A stretch of DNA of 64,000 nt, from contig WOGZ01000177.1 of NCBI GenBank assembly GCA_009733775.1, forward strand, positions 1 to 64,000, written 5' to 3'. The notes under the pieces were generated by a model, which was not told the origin of the DNA, made no database searches, and saw nothing but the letters and a program-made list of their open reading frames with translations. Shown piece by piece: positions 23,760-34,792 of this stretch. The first letter of the stretch is position 1. Each line of letters begins with the position of its first letter. The translations under genes and the position numbers were made by a program. The DNA is from Alectoria sarmentosa (taxonomy: Eukaryota; Ascomycota; Lecanoromycetes; Lecanorales; Parmeliaceae).

Positions 23760-24603
23760 CTTGATTGCCCAAGATGTTGTTTTTGGGTTCCGCTGGAAGA
23801 TGCTGTGGGTCAAGGAAGGAAGCTCTTCTCTGGCAGTCTCTCCGGCAGAAGACAGAGATAGGTCTTGTAAGTGGACATGGTCGGGACCTTGCAGCTTTTT
23901 GTAGCTGTAGCCCATATTGGTCATTGTGCAGACCTTCCTGGTTAAGAAACATCATCAGGGCACGTGCTTGTGAGAATGCAATTGATTGATTGCCTGATTG
24001 ACTGATTAATTGAATGATTGGGCGATCTCATGCCGATGTGCAAGGTACGAATGAATCTGGGTGCGGATGACGCCAGTGGATGGCATCTGAGGTGTGAGCG
24101 GGATCGGCTGGGATTCAAGTTGCGGAGCTGGCTGCTTCAGCCAATTGCAGCCTCGGATTGAGGGAGCTGCTCTCCACCAATCTCCCAATTTTCCGGAATA
24201 TTTCCTAACTTCCTACATATGCAATTCTTCTTTGATTTCTTTCATTACAAATGGAAGGGATAGCTGGGCAAGGTGCTCATTTGGCGCAGACGGCGTATAC
24301 TGTCCTCTGCGGTTTCAGTACGCGCTTTGGGCCCAACACAAAAACTCCGGGTTCAATGTCTGACAAGTCTGATTATTACGTACTCTCGCGCCCGGACCCA
24401 AGGCTACGGGTCCGGGGGATGCAGGGGAAGAGGAAGAATACTTTAGACTGTGCAAGTCCGGATCCCAATGAGTAAGAGTCGGTGTGAGTGGGTACAAAGA
24501 CTGGCAAACCAACATTAAGGCCAGAGGATGGACATGGAAGGTACACGTGGGATAGGATTCGGGCTAAAGCTACATGCGAGAAAGCTGCTGCAGCCTGCAT
24601 GCC
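23760..24603. other. intergenic
   Basis: Promoter and leader of the acid phosphatase gene (23760 to ~24250) and the downstream flank of the UBR7-like gene. Short ATTGATTGATTG-type repeats occur near 23980-24020. No gene seen. Confidence 0.45.
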
Positions 24604-26497
24604 CTATCCATCGACTTCCTGCCCACACAAATGACCATGATGACGGAATAACGTTGTCCTGTATCCAAGGCGGACATGCGCTGATATCTGCTCATCCACT
24701 TTTAGTAGCCTAGATGCACGATGATCAGCAGAAGCTCCCACGATTACCGCGGATACATTTCGCTTACCACGTTGCTCTCTTCTGCTGTCTCCTTCTCCCT
24801 CTCCGCCACCATTGCCACTTGACACTACTGCGGCTTTAATTCCCTGCTCGTCACCTCTCAACTTCTCAAAATACGCTTTGATGTCTTCTGCGCCCACAGC
24901 TTGCCCGCTTTCCGCAAAGGGCTGTAAAAAACTTTTAACCTTGTCCTTAAGGTGATTATAGACCATGACACCCTCTGCCACACAGAACGCACTTTGTTAG
25001 CTTGGCATCCACATGAGTTTCATTCCAATGATAACGTTTGGATACCATGGAAGAAGAGCACATACCAATAGCTCTAACCCGATCCACGTTGCTCAGCGCC
25101 GCCTCGCCCCTATCAAGTAGACTTCCGGTGCCCACGCTCTGTCCACCACCTTCTTCTCCGCTTTCAGATATCGGAGGCTCATACGACTCTTCTTCTTCGA
25201 GCAGCTGGGGATACTTGCTGAGATTAGGGTAGCAGCTCGAACACCGGCAGAAATGTTCTCGGAAATCCTCTTTCAGAAGCATGGAGAAAGACCCTGTGGG
25301 AGGCTCCGGGAGGTAATCGTGGTATTTTGGAATGTCCTTGTTCTTCTTCGAGTCTGGCAACTCGAATGAGTCGAGTGACGCGTCGTCGGCTTTGCGCTTC
25401 TTGCTGTTGGTATCACCATCCGCGACAGGTTCAAGGGATGGCTCTTGCTTTGGCGCGTGGTCTTCAATCCCGTCGGCCCCATTATTCTCGTTGCTTGTTA
25501 GCTTCACTTCTGTCGGTTCCTTAGTAGCCTTAGCTTGGGCGGCGTTGTATTCAGCAAGGCGCCTGGTGTGTGTCAATGAATTCAGATAGGCAAGCATCAT
25601 CAAGGAACCTTACCTTTGCGCTTCTTCTTCTTGCTCGCTGGATACCTTTGCAGTGCATTCGCTTTTTGATGAGTAGACCGGAGGTAAGAAACCAGCGGTT
25701 CCCGCATACTGCTTGATCCATGGAATGACGTCCACGCACTTGTAACAGATGAAATTGTCGAAGCTATCTTCATCAGGGAATCCTGGCGGTAATGGGTGAT
25801 CTGCATCTGCATCATCGGCCCCACCAATCGCTGCATTCCTTTCTTCCTTGATTTGTGCCTGCACCCTGGCCCAGTCTCTCCCGAGGCCCACAACGCATTC
25901 TGGGTGCCACCAGTCTTCTCCGCAGCCACCGTCCTTTTCGCTCGCAAGGCCCAGACACTGGAACATAGTCCCCTTTTCTTCTTCCGCATCGTAGAATTCT
26001 CCGCATCCGCAGAATCGATTCTGCAAATTCTGGTTGTAGGTATTTCCTTCAGCCGGAGTCTGCGAGTGGACTGGCCCTTTCATCCCCGTCGTCGGGTCTA
26101 TGCGAAGCGCACATGGTGAGGTTTCCGGCAGTCTCGTAGTGCCACAGTCACAGGTGAAGTTACGCCGATTGAAGAGCTCGACCAATGTATGTTCGCCGTG
26201 ACATGCGATGGAGCAGGAATAGCAGACCGCTGCTGGAGTGAAAGGATTGGAAGGTGAGGCAGGTGGTGGATTGCAGGTCAAGCAGGAGAACAAGTTCTGG
26301 CGAAGAGAACCTAATGGCTGCGTGCAGTGCTCGAACTTGTAGGGCAAGGCTTCGCGCGCATCGGCTTCGAGTTGAAGCTGGCTGTCGATGAAGTCGGAGG
26401 CTGTTTGGGAGTGTTGTGAGGCCTCAGGGACACGCTCTTTGCGCACTTCATCCGCAAGGCCATTCAATGGCAGGTCAATGCACTGTGGATCTGCCAT
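24604..26497 (-). CDS. UBR-box/PHD-type zinc finger protein (UBR7/Mlo2-like putative E3 ubiquitin ligase)
   Basis: Homologue of human UBR7 and fission yeast Mlo2, proposed ubiquitin ligases associated with chromatin. Exons 25614-26497, 25066-25562 and 24604-24974 (introns 51 and 91 bp), 583 aa. A Cys/His-rich UBR box lies at about residues 58-130: LFSCLTCNPP, CYSCSIACHGEH, RNFTCDCGT. A PHD-like zinc finger lies at about 163-254: FCGCGEFYD, WWHPECVVGL, FICYKCVDVIPW. Further on are a charged linker with a likely nuclear signal (KKRKADD) and the family motif HFCRCSSCYPNLSKYPQLLEEEESYEPP. EGVMVYNHLKDKVKSFLQPF is restored across intron 2. An alternative last intron is plausible: a strong donor GTAAGC after REQRG (about 24770) with an acceptor near 24710. 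It would end the protein as RGY at 24702, removing a tail that looks non-conserved. Divergent from mcm2 across 343 bp. Confidence 0.93.
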
Positions 26498-26840
26498 ACC
26501 TCATGCAAAAGGTGTCTAGGATATGAACGGGCGCTCGGAATGAGTTTGGTGTAAGAGTAGGGAGCCGTAAGTTAATCTATTTAGTACGGCGGCCGATAAG
26601 TCAAGAGTGCGCGTCAAAGTCGCGAAACGCGACGCGAAACCCAAAACCATCGACTTGCAACTTCTACTTCTTCTTTAACCATTCTCAGTAGACACTTCCA
26701 GTATCTTCAATCGACCTCTCACTCTTCACTCAATTTAGCAAGCAGTTTGTTTCAAGATATTTGTTCCAATGAGGTACTTCGCCAAACTCCGCGCCGTTAG
26801 ATAAGGACTGACATCCTTCAGCTCACCGCTCCGACCCAAC
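26498..26840. promoter_or_regulatory. shared divergent promoter (UBR7-like gene / mcm2)
   Basis: 343-bp interval between two divergent start codons, so both genes must be driven from here. It contains two CGCGAAA heptamers on the plus strand (26621-26627 and 26633-26639), 12 bp apart. They match the Swi4/SBF consensus CRCGAAA and resemble E2F sites, which suits G1/S control of mcm2. Pyrimidine-rich leader from ~26650 to 26740. Confidence 0.6.
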
Positions 26841-29626
26841 ATGTCTGCTGCGAATAGGGGGGCTGCCGCTCGCAATGGGCGCAAGCGATCAAGAGAGCCG
26901 GATGATGACGTCCCATCTTCTTCTGCGGCTCCGCCCTCAAGTCGTGAGTGAGCGTACACCATCTTACAATACTCGGTCATTGACAAAGCCTTAGCGCCTC
27001 CATCTTCTCCGCCGATGATGCCTCTCGACGACCAAGATGATGAAGGATTAGATCCTGATCGCGATCTCATTGGCGACATTGACGATGCAGACGAAATGGC
27101 AGAAGACGAAGATGGAATTGATTTGTTCGCAGACAACTTTGAACGCGACTACAAAGCGCGCGAGAACGACGCATATGCCGGTGCAGACATTGATGATGAA
27201 GGCGATTACGAAGACCTGGATGTGGGGACCCGAAGACAGCTTGAAGCTCGCTTGAACAAGCGGGATAGGGAATTGGCACGTCGACGCCGTATGCCAGCTG
27301 CGTTCTTGCAAGATGAGGACGAAGATGGGGAAATGGATCTCACGAGGCAGCCCAGACGAAGAAGGCATCACTACGATGAAGAGCAAGAAGATGAGGAAAT
27401 GGGAGAGGATATCATGGACGAAGAGCTTTCCCTGGAGACCTTACAAGATGTCAAGGCCTCGAGCTTGACGGATTGGGTTGCTCTACCGGCAGTCTACCGA
27501 TCAATCTTCAGAGAGTTCAAGTCCTTTCTCACTGAATATACGGATGACAATGGCACTTCGGTCTACGGTACTCGAGTGCGGACACTGGGAGAAGTCAACG
27601 CAGAGTCTCTGGAAGTCTCGTATGACCATCTTTCCGCATCAAAGGCCATCCTGGCCTATTTCCTCGCCAATGCCCCAGCTGAGGTTCTGAAAATCTTCGA
27701 TCAGGTTGCTATGGATGTGACTCTGCTGCATTATCCAGACTACGAGCGCATCCACTCCGAGATTCATGTCCGCATCTCTGACCTCCCAGTTCACTACACC
27801 CTCCGTCAGCTTCGCCAGACGCATCTGAATTGCCTAGTACGAGTTACCGGAGTTGTTACTCGACGCACGGGTGTCTTCCCACAATTGAAGTACGTACGGT
27901 TCGACTGCACGAAATGCGGTATCACATTGGGACCTTTCCAACAAGAATCGAATGTTGAAGTACGAATCTCCTACTGTCAGAACTGCCAATCCAGGGGCCC
28001 GTTTACCCTGAACTCGGAGAAGACGATATACCGCAACTACCAAAAACTCACACTCCAAGAGTCGCCCGGTACCGTACCAGCCGGCCGTCTCCCTCGACAT
28101 CGAGAGGTAATCCTTCTTTGGGACTTGATCGACTCAGCAAAGCCAGGAGAAGAAATTGAAGTAACAGGAATCTACCGCAACAACTACGACGCTCAACTCA
28201 ACAACCGCAACGGCTTCCCCGTGTTTGCTACCATACTCGAAGCAAACCACGTCGTGCAATCGCATGATCAACTCGCCGGTTTCCGCCTCACCGAAGAAGA
28301 CGAACGTGAGATCCGCACCTTATCTCGAGATTCCCAGATCGTCGACAAGATAATCGCATCCATTGCCCCAAGTATCTACGGCCATACAGATATCAAAACA
28401 GCCGTTGCTCTCTCGCTCTTCGGCGGTGTCAGCAAAGAAGCTCAAGGCAAACACAAGATTCGCGGCGACATCAACATCCTCCTCCTCGGCGATCCCGGAA
28501 CAGCCAAATCGCAAGTTCTGAAATACATCGAAAAGACGGCCCACCGCGCTGTCTTCGCCACTGGTCAAGGTGCCTCTGCCGTCGGTCTGACGGCCAGTGT
28601 ACGCCGAGATCCCTTGACACAGGAATGGACGCTTGAAGGCGGTGCCCTCGTGCTTGCAGACCGAGGTACCTGTCTCATCGACGAATTCGACAAAATGAAT
28701 GACCAAGACCGTACTTCCATCCACGAAGCAATGGAACAGCAAACCATTTCCATCTCTAAAGCCGGAATCGTGACTACGCTTCAAGCCCGCTGTGCCATTG
28801 TAGCGGCAGCCAATCCAATTGGCGGTCGCTATAATAGCACCATTCCCTTCGCGCAAAATGTCGAACTCACTGAACCCATACTCTCCCGTTTCGACATCCT
28901 CGTCGTCGTCCGCGACACCGTCGATCCAGCCGAAGACGAGCGCCTAGCCTCCTTCGTCGTAAACTCCCACGGCCGCGCTCACCCATCGGCTAGTTCCATT
29001 GACGCGAATCAGAACGCCATGGAAAGCGAGCATGATACCGAAATGCGTGACCAACAGATCAATGGCGGGGAGCCGAAGCAGGAAGGAGAGATACCGCAGG
29101 AGTTATTGAGGAAGTATATCCTGTACGCGAGGGAGAGGTGTAGGCCAAAGCTTTATCAGATTGACCAGGATAAGGTGGCGAGGCTATTTGCGGATATGAG
29201 GAGGGAAAGTCTGGCCACGGGGGCGTATCCTATAACTGTAAGTACCCTTTACCCTCTGCCTCGGACTCGTGAGTGCTGACAAAGTGTAACCATAGGTCCG
29301 CCATCTGGAAGCCATCATGCGTATCAGCGAAGCTTTCTGCAAGATGCGTCTGTCCGAGTACTGCACTTCGCAAGACGTCGACCGCGCCATCGCAGTGACG
29401 GTGGATTCGTTTGTCGGCGGGCAGAAGGTCAGCTGCAAGAAGGCGTTGGCGAGGGCGTTTGCAAAGTACGTTGTCCGTTCCAAAATGTGATCAAACAAAG
29501 GGAAGAACAGGTTTGCTGACTGACGACTTGGTCAGGTACACACTTGCGAAGCCGGGCTCGCAGAGGAGTCAGCATGGGAGGAACGGTATTCGGACTGGGG
29601 CTCCGGCTACGGCTGTCATGGCTTAG
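26841..29626 (+). CDS. mcm2: DNA replication licensing factor MCM2
   Basis: Subunit of the MCM2-7 replicative helicase. Exons 26841-26943, 26995-29237, 29296-29465 and 29536-29626 (introns 51, 58 and 70 bp), 868 aa. The N-terminus is acidic and disordered (Asp/Glu-rich, about residues 35-170), as expected of Mcm2. A zinc-binding block lies near residue 340 (CTKCGITLGPF...CQNC). The AAA+ core shows Walker A GDPGTAKSQ near 533, the EGGALVLADRG loop, Walker B LIDEFDKM near 595, the sensor block AIVAAANPIGGRY and the arginine finger SRFD near 665. The C-terminal winged-helix start VRHLEAIMRISEAFCKMRLS is restored across intron 2. AFAK|YTLAKPGSQ is restored across intron 3. The MSAANRG start was chosen because its donor joins in phase with PPPSSPPMMPLDD. 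Confidence 0.98.
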
Positions 29627-29938
29627 TCTTTGCATGCGGATGAATGGCAGTTGTGCATCTTTCGCTAGGCCATGTCTTTTCCATACGCGAGGCTATGGTT
29701 ACGTGATAGAGCATGATACCGCATGATGTTCGCAGTAGAGTCAATGTTTCCGGTGTTCGCGGTGCTTCCATACTTGGAAACTGTATGATAATGCAAAGAT
29801 ACATTGACAACATTCTCCGATGCCATTCGTCTGGATTATTTCTGTAAATAATCAGCGCCACATCCAACAGTCTTTTCGATCTCAAAGGAAACCCCATCTA
29901 TATACCACCTATATATAATCCATCAACATCGCCCCCTC
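29627..29938. other. convergent intergenic
   Basis: 312 bp between the stop codons of mcm2 (+) and the alpha/beta hydrolase gene (-). Presumably two 3' UTRs; no gene seen. Confidence 0.5.
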
Positions 29939-31166
29939 TCAGAACCGCGACTTCACAAAGCTCTTGATAGCCGCATCCTGCTCCCCTCCCCCTCCAAGCA
30001 TCGACAGCGTAGGCTGAACATGCCACTCCCCCTCCGCGATCACGACCGTCGTCCCCTGATGGACCGCGCGAAACCGCCGGCCCAACTCGCGAACCGGATC
30101 CGCCAAAAGCTCATCCGTACCCGCGGTGAAAAAGCACTCCTCCACCACCCCCTCCAACCCCTGCCACCACCCCTCCTCCGCCGTCAGCGGCTCATTATAC
30201 GCATCCCTCTTCCTCCCGCCCAGGAACGATTCGCTCCACGCATCGCCTGCAGAGCCCGGCACGTAATCCTTGCTCGTATTGTTCTGGCTGCTGGGCCAGT
30301 CGTGGCTGAAACTGGCCCAGGGCGCGAGCAGGATGGCGGCGCGGAGCTTCGCGCCGGTTTCGAACTTCAACGGGTCGATTTCCGGGTGCGGGTGTAGGAG
30401 GTGGGATAGAACGCCCGCTGCTATATTTCCGCCTGCGGAGTCGCCGCCGATGATGATGGATTGGGGTTGGTGGTGCAGGGAGGTGATGGTGTAGCGGAGG
30501 AGCTCTACGGCTTGTTGGAGTTGACGCGGATAGGTAGCGTGGGGGGCGAGGGTGTAGGAGAGCATGAGGGCGGAGACGGAGGGGGAGGTGAAGGCGGAGA
30601 CGAAGGGGAGGTGGCCGGGGTCGGGAGGGAGGTTGAAGCCACCGCCTGGGGAGAGGGAGGATGTTAGGAGGGAGCTTGGAAGGGGTGAATGAAGGGAGAG
30701 TGTACCATGGAACCAGATTACCACTTTCTCAGCCGAAGGATTACCGAGCCAATACGCTTTCGTGCCGTCTGAAAGGGTGACATCTTTGGGGGTGAAGCCG
30801 CGCTCTTTGGCGAATGCTGGGTACGCTACATCAAGGTCCACCCCTATATGCCTGTATGGATCTATTCAGCCAATTGTCCTCCTTGGGTTTATTGAGCGAC
30901 ATGGGAGGTCTCACTGGTGATGTCGAACCGTCGTGTTTTCCAAGAAAGATTTCAGCATAGAAAGCTTAATCTGGTTGCCATATTTCGCGGACCCAGACTT
31001 CCCCCTAAACAGCGCCGTGAAGATGGTAATGAAGCCAACGCCCACTGAACTTGATTAGTATGTCACCGGCCTTTGACAATGCATGGAATGACGAACGGGC
31101 ACGAAGAATTGCGAGGATCAATGTCAAGTTCTCGACCAGAGAGAGATGGGGTTTTATAACGGCCAT
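29939..31166 (-). CDS. alpha/beta hydrolase (HSL-like esterase/lipase)
   Basis: Ester hydrolase of the hormone-sensitive-lipase-like branch. Exons 31097-31166, 30915-31044, 30706-30851 and 29939-30645 (introns 52, 63 and 60 bp), 350 aa. The oxyanion-hole motif HGGGF is interrupted by the last intron and appears only after splicing WFHG to GGF. The 60-bp intron is in frame and open, so unspliced readers would miss this. The nucleophile elbow is GGDSAGG. Likely acid and base residues lie in TAGTDELLADP and EGEWHVQP near the C-terminus. The N-terminal exons give MAVIKPHLSLVENLTLILAI, a hydrophobic stretch (LGVGFITIFTALF) and a linker, so the protein may be membrane-associated. The substrate cannot be told. 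The start and first intron (donor GTTCGT, branch-like ACTAATC) are inferred from phase and hydrophobic continuity. Confidence 0.88.
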
Positions 31167-31746
31167 AATGAGTCAAAAACGGCAAATAGGGACAGGAGAG
31201 TAAGGTTCAAGTCAAATAGAAGAAACGAAACGCGGTCAATACGTGCTCTATATACAACAGAAGAACTTCACACATAAACAGGATGATTAATAAGCTGATC
31301 ACTTCATGCTCGATATTAGGCCTGAGGACGGAGTCGGCAAATGGGAACACCGAGGCTGTTTTTTCAACCCCGCTCTTGTTGGTCGTTGCAGTACCCTTCT
31401 ACTTAATCTTCGAGCGACGGCTGATAAGGAAATAGCTCCGTCAGGGCAGGGAGAACTTGGCATCGCATGATGCACTAAAGGAACAATAGGAAAAGACCCT
31501 AATTACAGCTTCGGGAAAACATGTTCCTTGAGGGCGCGGCATGTTTGACTCGTTTGGCATGAGAAATCCTAGGGGAAAAGTCGAAGGCTCAGACAAGTAT
31601 ATAAAAACGTACATAAATATTCATTCTTTACATATAGATAGAAAATGGGTATGTACTATACTGTAAATGCCATGGCAAGATAGGTATTGTTTACGCTACA
31701 AGCATCCACTCAACGAGGAAGCGCAAGGACCACAAGGGAGGCTCGC
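31167..31746. other. intergenic
   Basis: Promoter of the hydrolase gene plus the 3' flank of the bZIP gene. AT-rich around 31590-31660. No gene seen. Confidence 0.45.
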
Positions 31747-33378
31747 TCACGAGTTCCTCCTTCTGTTATCCGGCTTAATCGTACAGGTCTCGGCCAAGCT
31801 TGGGTGAGCCTTCGCAAAAGCCGGTCCCAAAGTCCAGTTCTTCAGATCTCGTATATGCCTTTCAAACACCGGATTGATAAACAGCTCTTCCGTTCCGTCC
31901 GTAGAAAGCAGTGTATCGGGTGCCTCGTAAGTCCAATTCAGCGACAAGGTTGTCGTATACGGGATGAAGAAGTCGTCGAAGTGGATGCTTGGATATATCC
32001 GCACCAATTTATCTCGCATGCGGGGCCAAGGCAAATAGTCAACCCATGTAGGGTGCGCACTGAAAAGTTGAGAAGGCCGCGGGGTGACCCACTCGGGTAG
32101 CCGGTCGTAGTTTTCTTGCGTAGGTGAGATTTGCCATCGCATGATAAGGAACATTATATACCTGCAAGAATCAGCTTGCTCGTATTCAGAGCAATTTCTA
32201 GATACTTCGACGGCTTGCCGGTCTGAGCTTACAGTACTCCGACCTGCTCCGGGAGGGTGGATAAATCAGGGAAGGTGCTCAGCATATCTGTGAACATCTT
32301 CGACAATGGATGCGAGGTCAAACTGCGTTGAGGCTTGAGTAGGGAGACCACGCTCGGATATGCTGGTCCGATGAGCTCTCTGTTCGGCATACCTTCGATT
32401 GCTCTTTGTCGTCGTTCGCCCAGGAAGTCTAATAACAGGCCATCCAAAGGGCATGTACGTATGTTTCGGACTGGCGCTGAGCATGCAAACATCTGATTCC
32501 CATAACTATCACGAGCACTATGATTCGGATTCAGAGGGTTCATAGGAAGCACCGAGGATGATGGGAGGGACGGTGTCCTGTCATTTTCATATTGTTGTCT
32601 CCCATCGCGGTTCTCCTGCATGTTTTGTAGCACATATCCAACGTCGAGTTTCTCATCTGAGGAGCAAGACTGCAATCCGTGGGAGACACTAGACTGCCGC
32701 CGTTCAAGCACGTTGACTGGTGCGAAGGCATTTGGCTGTGAAGTATACGTGGGATGGGAGATATAAGGAGGTGTATGTCCCTGAGTCTGGTGGGGAGAAC
32801 CGGTATATGTAGAAGAAGTCGATGCACAACTAGCGACGTTATTGTAAGCGGATGCATGTGGGCTGACTGGCTGCACGGCATTGATGTCAGATGTAGGAAT
32901 AGGGGGAAGGCGGCCTAGCTCATGGCATGGAGTTGGAATAGATGCTGGTTGGTGGATCCGTCAGCTGCAGCCTTCTCGGATGTCCTGAATGGAAGTCTCT
33001 ACCAACGATCCCATTTCCATGGACAATCGGCTGTATGATGCCGAGAACAGAGTTCAGTCTCTTCTTGATCTCTTCATTCTCAGCTTCCACGAGCTCCTTC
33101 TGCCGTATAGCATGTTGAAGCTCCTGATAGGGTTGCTGTGAGGTCAACTCCTGTATTTTCCTCTCCAAGCTTTCGATCTGACCCTTGGTCCTCTCCCGAA
33201 TTGCCCTCTGAGCCTCTCTGTCATTTGCCCGCTTCTTGTTCAGTTGCTCCGGGGTGAGGTTGGCTACACCCCGACCCGAAGTCGATGACCGTCTCTTCTT
33301 GCTGGAACCTTGCGGGTTTGTAGGTGAATTGACGGGAATGCTACTGGAATCTTGGCCAGGGTAATGCCGAGTATCCAT
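31747..33378 (-). CDS. bZIP transcription factor with C-terminal DUF3425 domain
   Basis: Probable nuclear DNA-binding regulator of a family common in Pezizomycotina. Exons 33003-33378, 32233-32944 and 31747-32161 (introns 58 and 71 bp), 500 aa. The basic region and zipper lie at about residues 46-110: LNKKRANDREAQRAIRERTK, then a heptad-like stretch through ERKIQEL and EIKKRLNS. The middle is Ser/Pro/Gln-rich and likely disordered. The C-terminal DUF3425 region starts near DGLLLDFLGERRQRA and includes VSLLKPQRS, then the junction VGVLYIMFLIMRWQI restored across intron 2. It ends with the aromatic block DYLPWPRMRDKLVRI. The start MDTRHYPGQD was chosen over an upstream in-phase extension because no good ATG or splice supports the latter. 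An unjoined upstream frame at 33340-33540 (MENPPVKSQNV) might be a leader exon. Target genes unknown. Confidence 0.88.
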
Positions 33379-33733
33379 CCAATTTGGGTTCAGGACTGAT
33401 TTGAAGGCCCTTGCGCGAAAGAGAGTGGGTGCTGACGTTTGTAACTGACTCTGTTTCGCGTCGGGTTGCTGCGTGGATTGAGTCAGGTCGGCCCTTCTCC
33501 GTAGCACTAACGTTTTGCGACTTAACCGGAGGATTCTCCATCGTCGATGTGGATACGAGTACTCGACCAATCCCTCGAAATTTCTTCCTTTTGATTTGGC
33601 TCATATTTGCTCTATGGCCAGACTTCTGACAAATTTTATTTACGTCGCTTCAAAACGTGCAAGTATGTACGACAGGCATCTTTCCCAACAACGCCTCGCT
33701 ATGCATCATGCGTCATGCAATACACGTCACATC
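33379..33733. other. intergenic, bZIP promoter
   Basis: 355 bp between the stop codon of the GTP cyclohydrolase gene and the bZIP start (same strand). It holds the bZIP promoter or leader, including an upstream ATG frame (MENPPVKSQNV, from ~33541) overlapping the start region in another phase. Confidence 0.45.
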
Positions 33734-34792
33734 TCAGCCAAGCATATGTCCCATCTTACCAATCTTCGTCCGCAAATAGCCTTCAATCTCCTCGCTATGT
33801 ATGCCCTTCTTTCCACCTGTCTTCCAAGCTAGAGGGACCATGGCTACTCTCTCCTTGACAATGACCTCGCGATTGGGGCCTTCTACCGCCCGTACTTTAT
33901 CCGGATTATTCGTAAGCAGCTTGATGCCTGCATCTCCTCCGAACCCGAGATCTAGCAGCATCGCCGTGGCGAGTCCGTAGCTTCTTGCATCCGCTGGATG
34001 TCGTAACATGAGGTTGGCCTCGACAGTATCCCAGCCCAGATCTTGTACGTTGTACGCTTTGAGCTTCTCCATTAGACCAATTCCTCGACCTTCTTGACGT
34101 AGATATACAATGACGCCACCGGGCGAGGAAGGTAGAGACATAAGCCTGGCTGCCTCGTCGAGCTGTTCTCCACAATCGCACCGCGCAGACCATGCCGTCT
34201 CGCCAGTGTAGCATTCCGAGTGTATCCTGACCAGGGCCGATGTTTGAATGACTTGATCTATGGGTGTAGAGGTAGACGGGTGTGGCTTTGGATCAATTCG
34301 ACTAGATGTTCTTCCAGGATGAAGCCTGCCCGTGTATGCGCCTCGTATCATGCGATCCATTTCTGTTTCGCCGGAGCGTGGCGCGTCCAACGATCTTGAC
34401 CGTATGTTATTTCCGAATACAATAGCCAAGTGTTCTTTATCGTCCACGTTGTTCTGGTAAAGATGTAAAAACATTTCTGCGCCTGTCACGGTGGGTATTC
34501 TTGCACGGACAACGCAGTTGACCTCCGGAAGTGTGTCGAGAAGCTTTGGGTGTCTTTGAGATGCGGTATCGACCAGAATTGAGCGGGGTTTTTTGTGCTT
34601 TGTCGGCGTCCCTGCGCCAGGGGTAGATGGAGGAGTGAATGCTGGACTGAGCAGAGTTGGAGGGGGTGGAGATCCGGATCTGCCGTTGTCGAGGTCAAAC
34701 CCCGAGACATCTTTAGTTGTCGAGGGCCCAGGGGAATAGACCGGAGAGGCGTGAGAGGGTAACTCTCGCATTAAGCCGGTCAGGGCAGGCAT
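33734..34792 (-). CDS. rib1: GTP cyclohydrolase II
   Basis: First committed enzyme of riboflavin synthesis; it opens GTP to a diaminopyrimidine phosphate, formate and pyrophosphate. Intronless, 352 aa. The zinc site is HSECYTGETAWSARCDCGEQ, with Cys194, Cys205 and Cys207. The catalytic and GTP-binding segments follow: GVIVYLRQEGRGIGLMEKLK, YNVQDLGWDTVEANLML and LLTNNPDKV. The first ~80 residues are Pro/Ser-rich and resemble the fungal N-terminal extension. The chain is longer than yeast Rib1 chiefly because of this extension. The bacterial-type fused DHBP synthase domain is absent, as is usual in fungi. Confidence 0.96.
   Translation of the reverse strand: MPALTGLMRELPSHASPVYSPGPSTTKDVSGFDLDNGRSGSPPPPTLLSPAFTPPSTPGAGTPTKHKKPRSILVDTASQRHPKLLDTLPEVNCVVRARIPTVTGAEMFLHLYQNNVDDKEHLAIVFGNNIRSRSLDAPRSGETEMDRMIRGAYTGRLHPGRTSSRIDPKPHPSTSTPIDQVIQTSALVRIHSECYTGETAWSARCDCGEQLDEAARLMSLPSSPGGVIVYLRQEGRGIGLMEKLKAYNVQDLGWDTVEANLMLRHPADARSYGLATAMLLDLGFGGDAGIKLLTNNPDKVRAVEGPNREVIVKERVAMVPLAWKTGGKKGIHSEEIEGYLRTKIGKMGHMLG

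Noticed and set aside
23760..23924. N-terminal extension of the acid phosphatase to an upstream ATG
   Set aside because: It would bury the signal peptide; the ATG at 23759 gives a normal secreted enzyme.
24275..24365. tRNA-like A box (TGGCGCAGACGG) followed by GGTTCAATGTC
   Set aside because: No acceptor or T-arm pairing can be drawn and spacing does not fit a tRNA.
31045..31066. 22-nt intron in the alpha/beta hydrolase gene
   Set aside because: Too short for a spliceosomal intron; a 52-bp intron from the GTTCGT donor at 31096 fits phase and gives a continuous hydrophobic segment.
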